Shown here: positions 15,198-19,915 of the stretch, piece by piece
Numbering within the stretch: the stretch's first letter is position 1
Layout of the letters: each line of letters starts with the position of its first letter
Assembly (NCBI GenBank): GCA_964644705.1
Contig: CAZXYF010000043.1
Span: 1 to 19,915, forward strand
Origin: CAZXYF01 sp964644705
Lineage (GTDB): Bacteria > Planctomycetota > Brocadiia > SM23-32
DNA: 19,915 nucleotides
Reading direction: 5' to 3'
Notes under the pieces: generated by a model
What the model saw: only the letters and a program-made list of their open reading frames with translations
Told to the model about the DNA's origin: nothing
Database searches by the model: none
Made by a program: the position numbers and the translations under genes

Positions 15198-16889
15198 TCA
15201 CTCCGATTCAATTCCGGATGTGTTCGGTTTCGCGGATTTTTGAGCTTTATCTTCCGAATCTCTCGTATATTTGGAGCGGGTTGAGGCACGGCTGCGGACG
15301 CCCGGGCTCGTGTATGTTTGCCAGCCGCCCGGACCGACCACATCATCCAACCCGAGTTCTTTAAGATGTTTCGCGTCCGTCGGGGAGAGTTTCGGGGGAA
15401 CCGTTCCCTCGATCTTCCCTCTTACAAACAGGTCCCAATCATTGGGCGGAGTATGCAAAACACCCGGGACCGGTAAATCCATGCCGCGCCGGAGCGGCCG
15501 GACCAGCGAAGCCGTAACGAGAACGACCAGTTCCGTCTCCTCTTTCTGGTAACGAATTGAACGGAAAAGTGCGCCGATAACGGGAAGTTGCCCCAGGCCC
15601 GGCACACGGGAATTTCTTGCCGTTGTCGTCTCGCTCAACAGGCCGGCCATGGCGAAGGTCTCTCCGCTTTTGAGTTCCAGAGTGGCATCGGCCCGACGAA
15701 CAATCAGGGAGGGGACCGTAATTCCCTGCACGGTAACTGAGCCGACATCGGAGAGTGTGCTGACCTCCGGCACCACACGCAGCCGAATCGTACCCTCTCC
15801 CAGGACCTGCGGACGAAAACGCAGCCGTACCCCGAATTCTTTCCATTCGATGCTGATGGCTGTGCCGCCTCCGGCTCCCCCACCTCCCACACTCTGGACG
15901 ACGGGTATGGGAAACTCACCGCCGGCCAGGAAGGTGGCTTCCTCACCACTTTTGGTCACCAGATTCGGTTCCGCCAGCAGACGAAGATATTCATTCTCGG
16001 CCAGCGCCCGGACGAAGGTTTCCAGCTCGGCCCGCGGAAATCCCATGAACATAGTTGCTCCGCTGCCGACGGTTACGTCCTCAGTAAATTCAAACGGGAG
16101 CCTACCGGTGACACTCGCGCCCGATGGAGGGCCAATGCTGACGGGATTGAATGCGCCGCCGCTGGATCCCACCTGAGTGCCTCCAAAGAAGTTGCTGCTG
16201 GTATGAAACAGGCTGATGGACATTTCCTTCAGAGCGGTTTTGCTGACTTCGGCCACGCGCACTTTGAGCATCACCTGTTGCGGCCCCGCCATCCGTGTCA
16301 TGTCCACATATTCTACTTTCAGTGAATCGAAATATTCCCGGAGTTTGGCGGCTGACGATGCGTTGCTGAGCGTGCCTTTGACCAGTATCGTTCCCTGGGA
16401 ACGGGTGACCTTCAGCTGCGCTTTGGGGAATAAATTTTTTATTCTGGCTCGGATTTCCGTTAGATCCAGGCCCACATCAACTTTCATCTGCAGCACTTCT
16501 TCCTTCTCATTCCACATCAGCAAATCCGTCGTGCCCACGGCTTTGGCCATGACCAGTATCTGGTTCGGCGTGAGCACTTTTACATTCGCCACATCCGGAT
16601 TCGCGACCGAGACGCGTTTGACCGGCCATGGCGTTTTCAGATTGCGAGAATGTCCTACGCTTAACTGTAAAGTTTCTTCGCCCTGGGCTTTCTGAATTGA
16701 TTCCGTTTTTCCCTGATTCGTCTCTTCCTCCGCGGCCCGGGCCGGGATCGCCGTGATTGATCCGGCCAATACGAAAAAACAGACGATCAACAAAAGCAGT
16801 TTGAAAGCCCTCTCTCCCTTTACTTGCCTGAACGCGGAGAAAGTGTGATCCCCTTTTCCAGCTGAAATGCTTGTATTCCGGTGGCTCAT
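15198..16889 (-). CDS. cpaC: Tad pilus secretin CpaC/RcpA
   Basis: A 563-residue outer-membrane secretin forming the pore for pilus exit. A long basic n-region precedes the signal-peptide core (about 29-50), with likely cleavage after ARA near residue 52. Residues 73-140 are the pilus-assembly N-terminal domain (LQLSVGHSRNLKTPWPVKRV; VANPDVANV), followed by a BON-like domain (141-200). The secretin domain runs from about 290 to 465 and includes LLAEPNLVTKSGEEATFLAG and the conserved VPGLGQLPVIGALFRS (429-444). The tail of about 100 residues after the secretin domain is basic and Ser-rich and may bind a pilotin or lipoprotein. The start overlaps the stop of cpaB by four bases (ATGA). Confidence 0.95.
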   Translation of the reverse strand: MSHRNTSISAGKGDHTFSAFRQVKGERAFKLLLLIVCFFVLAGSITAIPARAAEEETNQGKTESIQKAQGEETLQLSVGHSRNLKTPWPVKRVSVANPDVANVKVLTPNQILVMAKAVGTTDLLMWNEKEEVLQMKVDVGLDLTEIRARIKNLFPKAQLKVTRSQGTILVKGTLSNASSAAKLREYFDSLKVEYVDMTRMAGPQQVMLKVRVAEVSKTALKEMSISLFHTSSNFFGGTQVGSSGGAFNPVSIGPPSGASVTGRLPFEFTEDVTVGSGATMFMGFPRAELETFVRALAENEYLRLLAEPNLVTKSGEEATFLAGGEFPIPVVQSVGGGGAGGGTAISIEWKEFGVRLRFRPQVLGEGTIRLRVVPEVSTLSDVGSVTVQGITVPSLIVRRADATLELKSGETFAMAGLLSETTTARNSRVPGLGQLPVIGALFRSIRYQKEETELVVLVTASLVRPLRRGMDLPVPGVLHTPPNDWDLFVRGKIEGTVPPKLSPTDAKHLKELGLDDVVGPGGWQTYTSPGVRSRASTRSKYTRDSEDKAQKSAKPNTSGIESE

Positions 16890-17911
16890 TTCCTTTTCTC
16901 CTCTCTGCTTGCGTTTGTGTCTGAAGACTCATAGGTCTCTGTGGGATCGTATTTCTGTTGTTTCACTGCCCGGCGTTCTTCTCCGGATGCAGACCTGTTA
17001 AAGAACTCCGTTTCGGTCTGTTCACCCCGAATTACGGTTATTTCCCACTGAGCCCTACTCCTCTGGCTTCCCGCCGGTTGCGTTTCGTCCGGCAACGTTG
17101 GTGTGGTTCTGTGGAGGGCAAAGCCGGGCATATCCGACGTTTTCAGGTCGGCTATGCCATCCGTTACGTCCCGTAGTGCCAGAGGATTCGAATCGATCTG
17201 CATGTCGTCGAAGGGGTTCCGCATGGTAAGCGAGAGCTCGCCCTGGTCCTGACCCAGCTGGAGAGCCTGGGCCTGATCCGGGGATACCATGAGGGTAACG
17301 ATGAGTCGTCCTCGTCTCCTGCTTGAACTGTTCGGCTCGTCTTCCCCCGTACCGTTTTTCGTAAAAAGGGTCTGGTTCCCGACGGCGAGCACCTGTACCC
17401 CCTGCAGCAGAGGGAGTGAAACTAAGTTTTTCTTCCGTTTTTCACCGGGGATGTCTGCCTCCGTGCATAAAAGCACGTCCACCAGACAGCCGGGATAGAG
17501 TAAGCCTCTGAGCCCGCTGTGGGCCGGTAAGGAAATAGAAACCGCCCGTTTACCCTCCCCGAGGATCGCCGCCATTTGTGGGCCTGATCCTTCGGTGACA
17601 AAACAGTTACGTGTGAACGCTTGCCCCTTGTTGACTTTGACGGCGAGCACCTTACCAATGACCTGTTCGGGAGCGGTCATCGCTCCCTCGGGCCTGGCCT
17701 CTTTGTCAATTGTCGACAGCTCGACGGCTTTACCCTCCACCACGGACATGGCTTTAAGCTGTCTTGAGGCCGTGACTATTGTGATCTTTTGTGCCTCTTC
17801 CGGTTGCCGGTTACCGGGCCCGTCTGTCTGGCGTAAGCCCGCCACGAGTACAGCAGCCGAAACGGCCGCGATAAACCCCAACACTATAACTGCCATGTAA
17901 ACCCATCGCAT
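16886..17911 (-). CDS. cpaB: Pilus assembly protein CpaB/RcpC
   Basis: A 341-residue periplasmic protein anchored by an N-terminal segment (residues 5-25). GGGAGG lies 7 bases before ATG. A SAF domain (about 43-105: ITIVTASRQLKAMSVVEGKA, GKVLAVKVNKGQ) is followed by the RcpC/CpaB domain (about 113-235: AVSISLPAHSGLRGLLYPGC, VDVLL, then SPDQAQALQLGQDQGELSLT). The Lys/Arg-rich end is probably flexible. It is thought to gate or stabilise the secretin, with which it is translationally coupled here. It is the first recognisable Tad gene after the sigma-54 promoter, so expression of the whole cluster should begin there. Confidence 0.93.
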   Translation of the reverse strand: MRWVYMAVIVLGFIAAVSAAVLVAGLRQTDGPGNRQPEEAQKITIVTASRQLKAMSVVEGKAVELSTIDKEARPEGAMTAPEQVIGKVLAVKVNKGQAFTRNCFVTEGSGPQMAAILGEGKRAVSISLPAHSGLRGLLYPGCLVDVLLCTEADIPGEKRKKNLVSLPLLQGVQVLAVGNQTLFTKNGTGEDEPNSSSRRRGRLIVTLMVSPDQAQALQLGQDQGELSLTMRNPFDDMQIDSNPLALRDVTDGIADLKTSDMPGFALHRTTPTLPDETQPAGSQRSRAQWEITVIRGEQTETEFFNRSASGEERRAVKQQKYDPTETYESSDTNASREEKRK

Positions 17912-17912
17912 A

Positions 17913-18020
17913 TCAATCCTCCCAATGTGTAAAGGCCCATGCGGAAGTTTGGTCGTTTCGCCGCTCTGCCGGCATCAGGCCAGGAAACTGAATTAGAATC
18001 TGCACGCTGATTGTGTTCAT
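17913..18020 (-). CDS. 35-residue leader-like open reading frame upstream of cpaB
   Basis: A short frame between the sigma-54 promoter and cpaB. It has a strong ribosome site (AAGGAGA, 7 bases before ATG at 18020). It ends with TGA at 17913, and its last codons (GAG GAT TGA) overlap the ribosome site of cpaB two bases before the cpaB start. The peptide begins MNTISVQILIQFPGLMPAER. It is too short and lacks the hydrophobic helix of an Flp pilin. The arrangement suggests either a leader peptide translated to couple or attenuate cpaB, or a chance frame. No homology is recognised. Confidence 0.4.
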   Translation of the reverse strand: MNTISVQILIQFPGLMPAERRNDQTSAWAFTHWED

Positions 18021-18106
18021 CAGTGTGTCTCCTTGCGTATCTTCTTTCCGCTCTCCCTTGAAGGCTATTCATCATTTTCCGTTTCCCATCCGACACCCTT
18101 CTCTGT

Positions 18107-18123
18107 AAGCAATGCTCATGCCA
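18107..18123 (-). promoter_or_regulatory. Sigma-54 (-24/-12) promoter of the Tad operon
   Basis: On the minus strand the sequence is TGGCAT-GAGCA-TTGC-TT, with GG and GC ten bases apart. It matches the consensus TGGCAC-N5-TTGC except for one base (C to T). The predicted start near 18098 gives a leader of about 187 bases before cpaB, including the 35-residue frame. The bEBP encoded divergently from about 18485 is the likely activator. Confidence 0.8.
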
Positions 18124-18197
18124 TAAAAAGATCAGGCGTCGAGGTGGGCGTAAGTGCCTTCCAGAGAGGTTTCTGTGGAGAATCGCCATCCGCCAAA

Positions 18198-18272
18198 TGA
18201 CAGGGCCGGACGACAGCTGACCGCAGTGACAGACAATTCTGTCATGGCCTGTTGACAGAATCCGGATACAGG
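18198..18272. promoter_or_regulatory. Candidate enhancer (UAS) for the Tad sigma-54 promoter
   Basis: The perfect palindrome TGACAGA-CAAT-TCTGTCA spans 18227-18244, centred about 126 bases upstream of the -12 box. Further half-sites are TGACAG at 18198-18203 and TGACAGA at 18253-18259. The second lies inside a longer inverted repeat, CCTGT (18248-18252) with ACAGG (18268-18272). Clustered dyad sites at this distance are typical of binding by a Fis-type bEBP dimer. Confidence 0.6.
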
Positions 18273-18279
18273 GTAAAGT
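18252..18279 (+). promoter_or_regulatory. Candidate sigma-70 promoter for the PilZ-like bEBP gene
   Basis: TTGACA (18252-18257) and TAAAGT (18274-18279) are 16 bases apart. The -35 box overlaps a TGACAGA half-site of the candidate enhancer. Binding of the regulator there could block its own promoter, giving negative autoregulation. This is inferred from overlap only. Confidence 0.35.
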
Positions 18280-18484
18280 GAAGCTGCAGTGGACGGGAGG
18301 GAAAACACCAGAGAGGGGATATTGAAGTTCAGAAGTTGATGTATCCCTGTGATCGGGCCGGAGTGAGAACAGTAACGTCAGAAAGGGGAGGATGGAAGGG
18401 AAGTCAGACGGTGGGGTCAGCACGGGGGGCAATGAAATGGTTGTTGAGAGGGACTTGAATAGGTCAGGTGAAAGGGAGCTTGAG

Positions 18485-19741
18485 ATGGGAAAAAGGGAAT
18501 TGTGGAAAAATGTGACCGTACCCGTTCTTGTGAGTAGCGAGCAACGAGGAGGGGATCCAATCCGGATGCGGACGGATAGGATAGGGCCGCACGAGTTGGA
18601 GTGTGAAACAGAAGAAGCGGTGGATTTTTCACGCGGCGAAGAGGTGCGCATACATTACGGTCCACTGAATGGACATTCCAACCCGATGAAGGGACCGGCG
18701 GCATTCAAGGCGAGGCTGAAAAGCATAAAAACACACAATCCTGTGGTCTGCGCTTTCGATGTGATTGGTTCCGCTCCCGAATTTTTATCCGGGCCGCAAC
18801 TGCTCGGGAAAGACCCAGCCCTGATGGAGGTGAAACGAAAGGCACTGGCACTCGCCTCATATAACGTCAGCATTCTCGTTACCGGCGAATCCGGAACCGG
18901 AAAAAGCCTTCTGGCGGAAGTGATTCATGAAAATTCCGATCGCGCAGACGGACCCATTATCAAGGTCAACTGCCCGTCCGTCCCGGAGACGCTCCTGGAA
19001 AGCGAGTTGTTCGGTCACGAGAAAGGAGCATTCACGGGGGCCAGTGCTCGAAAACCGGGTATGCTGGAGCTGGCCGACGGGGGAACGCTGGTTCTGGAGG
19101 AGATCTCTGATCTGCCCATGCCGGTGCAGGGTAAACTGCTGCAGGCCCTGGAGGAGAAAAAATTCTGGGCGGTGGGGGGAGAAAAAGTCTCGCAGGCGGA
19201 TGTGCGGATTATCGCGATCAGTAACGATCATATCGAAAAACAGGTGAAGAACAACGAATTCCGCCTGGACCTTTATTACCGTCTCAACGAGGCCACGATC
19301 GAACTGCCGCCTCTGCGCAACCGCACGCAGGATATCCCACTGCTGTGCGAGAGTTTCCGTATGCGCTATGAGGCGGAATTCGGGAAGGGTAGCGATCCGT
19401 TTGATCAGGAGACACTGGAACAGTTCAAACAATATCACTGGCCCGGTAACGTCCGGGAGCTGATGCACGTGGTGAAACGATGGGTTCTGACCGGCCGTAT
19501 GTTTCGTTTCTGGGACAACAACGAGCTCAGGGACGCACCTGAATCGAGCAGCTCCGAAACATCGGGTCACGCCGGGGGGCATGGATTGGAAAATCGCAAA
19601 AAACAGACCGAGTGCGACGCTATACGCGAAGCACTGCGGGAATGCGACACCAAGACGAGTGCGGCGTCGGAGCTGGGAATCAGTTACCGGACGTTGTTGC
19701 GCAAGATCAAAAAATACGGAGTGCAAGAAAGTCCCGGCTAA
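18485..19741 (+). CDS. Sigma-54 enhancer-binding protein with an N-terminal PilZ-like domain
   Basis: A 418-residue transcription activator. The start at 18485 is preferred because GGGAG lies 6 bases upstream; ATGs at 18392 and 18437 would add a low-complexity head. The AAA+ core has Walker A GESGTGKS (134-141), GAFTGA (181-186), an altered Walker B LVLEEISDLP (202-211, with Glu205 in place of the usual Asp), the arginine-finger region RLDLYYRL (260-267) and sensor II WPGNVREL (319-326). A Fis-type helix-turn-helix follows (about 389-412). Residues 1-98 have no receiver-domain character. They run as six predicted beta strands (VTVPVLVSS, IRMRTDRIG, HELECETE, GEEVRIHY, AFKARLKSIK, VVCAFDVIG), the order of a PilZ domain, but the c-di-GMP motifs RxxxR and DxSxxG are degenerate. 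It is divergent from the Tad operon and probably controls it. Confidence 0.92.
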   Translation: MGKRELWKNVTVPVLVSSEQRGGDPIRMRTDRIGPHELECETEEAVDFSRGEEVRIHYGPLNGHSNPMKGPAAFKARLKSIKTHNPVVCAFDVIGSAPEFLSGPQLLGKDPALMEVKRKALALASYNVSILVTGESGTGKSLLAEVIHENSDRADGPIIKVNCPSVPETLLESELFGHEKGAFTGASARKPGMLELADGGTLVLEEISDLPMPVQGKLLQALEEKKFWAVGGEKVSQADVRIIAISNDHIEKQVKNNEFRLDLYYRLNEATIELPPLRNRTQDIPLLCESFRMRYEAEFGKGSDPFDQETLEQFKQYHWPGNVRELMHVVKRWVLTGRMFRFWDNNELRDAPESSSSETSGHAGGHGLENRKKQTECDAIREALRECDTKTSAASELGISYRTLLRKIKKYGVQESPG

Positions 19742-19811
19742 GGGTGAGGGACAGGCCCGCCCAAAATAGTCTCTTTTTCTTTATCATCACCTTTACTATG
19801 ATCGGCGGCAC

Positions 19812-19848
19812 TGCTGTCCAAAACGTTCAGAAAGGGGTTTTTGACCGG
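19812..19848 (+). repeat. Dispersed repeat copy 2 (TGCTGTCCAAAACGTTC element)
   Basis: The 17-mer TGCTGTCCAAAACGTTC is identical to the minus-strand copy ending at 1509. It is followed at nearly the same distance by TTTTTGA and GG. It lies in the non-coding tail (19742-19915), where I see no gene. Confidence 0.6.
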
Positions 19849-19915
19849 TTGTGTGGATAGAAACCTGAGGACCCCTGCGGCAGGCGAGTGGGATTGTTTC
19901 CGTACGATACAGCAA

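Noticed and set aside
17884..18651. 255-codon minus-strand frame across the divergent promoter region
   Set aside because: It overlaps the sigma-54 promoter, the enhancer palindrome and the start of the bEBP gene, and its Ser/Leu/Pro-rich sequence has no family features.

Overview
The window looks like a chromosomal segment of a Gram-negative bacterium of moderate to high GC, most likely from the PVC group (Kiritimatiellota, Verrucomicrobiota or Lentisphaerota). That placement is an inference from the form of the Tad locus, the sigma-54 enhancer-binding proteins (bEBPs) without receiver domains, and the FAD-dependent oxidoreductase and transglutaminase-like families. There is no rRNA, tRNA, CRISPR array, transposase or integrase, so taxonomy is not proven.

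Layout. Bases 1-531 are intergenic, with a terminator-like hairpin, a GC-rich inverted repeat and a sigma-70-like promoter. Next is a membrane protein (532-1215) resembling a shortened MotA/ExbB-type channel protein. Bases 1216-1679 are non-coding and repeat-rich. A 69-residue gene (1889-1680, minus) lies divergent from a bEBP gene (2161-3696, plus). The plus strand continues with a transglutaminase-like protein (3830-5155), an FAD-dependent oxidoreductase (5305-6678) and a ZupT-like ZIP metal transporter (6763-7665). From 17911 down to 7681 the minus strand carries a Tad/Flp pilus operon: cpaB, cpaC, cpaE/tadZ, cpaF/tadA, tadB, tadC, an OmpA-like lipoprotein and a TadD-like TPR lipoprotein. 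A polytopic GT-C-like membrane protein follows after a 256-base gap. A second bEBP gene (about 18485-19741, plus) is divergent from the Tad operon.

The main observation is two parallel regulatory units. In each, a bEBP without a receiver domain is transcribed away from a target that has a sigma-54 (-24/-12) promoter, with an inverted repeat about 120 bp upstream of that promoter. In unit 1 the promoter is a consensus match (TGGCAC-N5-TTGCA) and drives only the small orphan protein. Its bEBP carries an N-terminal domain that looks like a catalytically dead DHH phosphoesterase, a plausible nucleotide or oligonucleotide sensor. In unit 2 the promoter (TGGCAT-N5-TTGC) drives the Tad operon. Its bEBP has an N-terminal domain that looks like a degenerate PilZ fold, and the palindrome TGACAGA-N4-TCTGTCA is a likely enhancer site. 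Together this suggests sigma-54 control of pilus assembly, and of a small protein, by sensor domains unusual for this regulator class.

The Tad operon holds the platform, secretin, ATPases and lipoproteins. No Flp pilin, prepilin peptidase (TadV/CpaA) or TadE/F/G minor pilin is visible here, so these must be encoded elsewhere if the system works.
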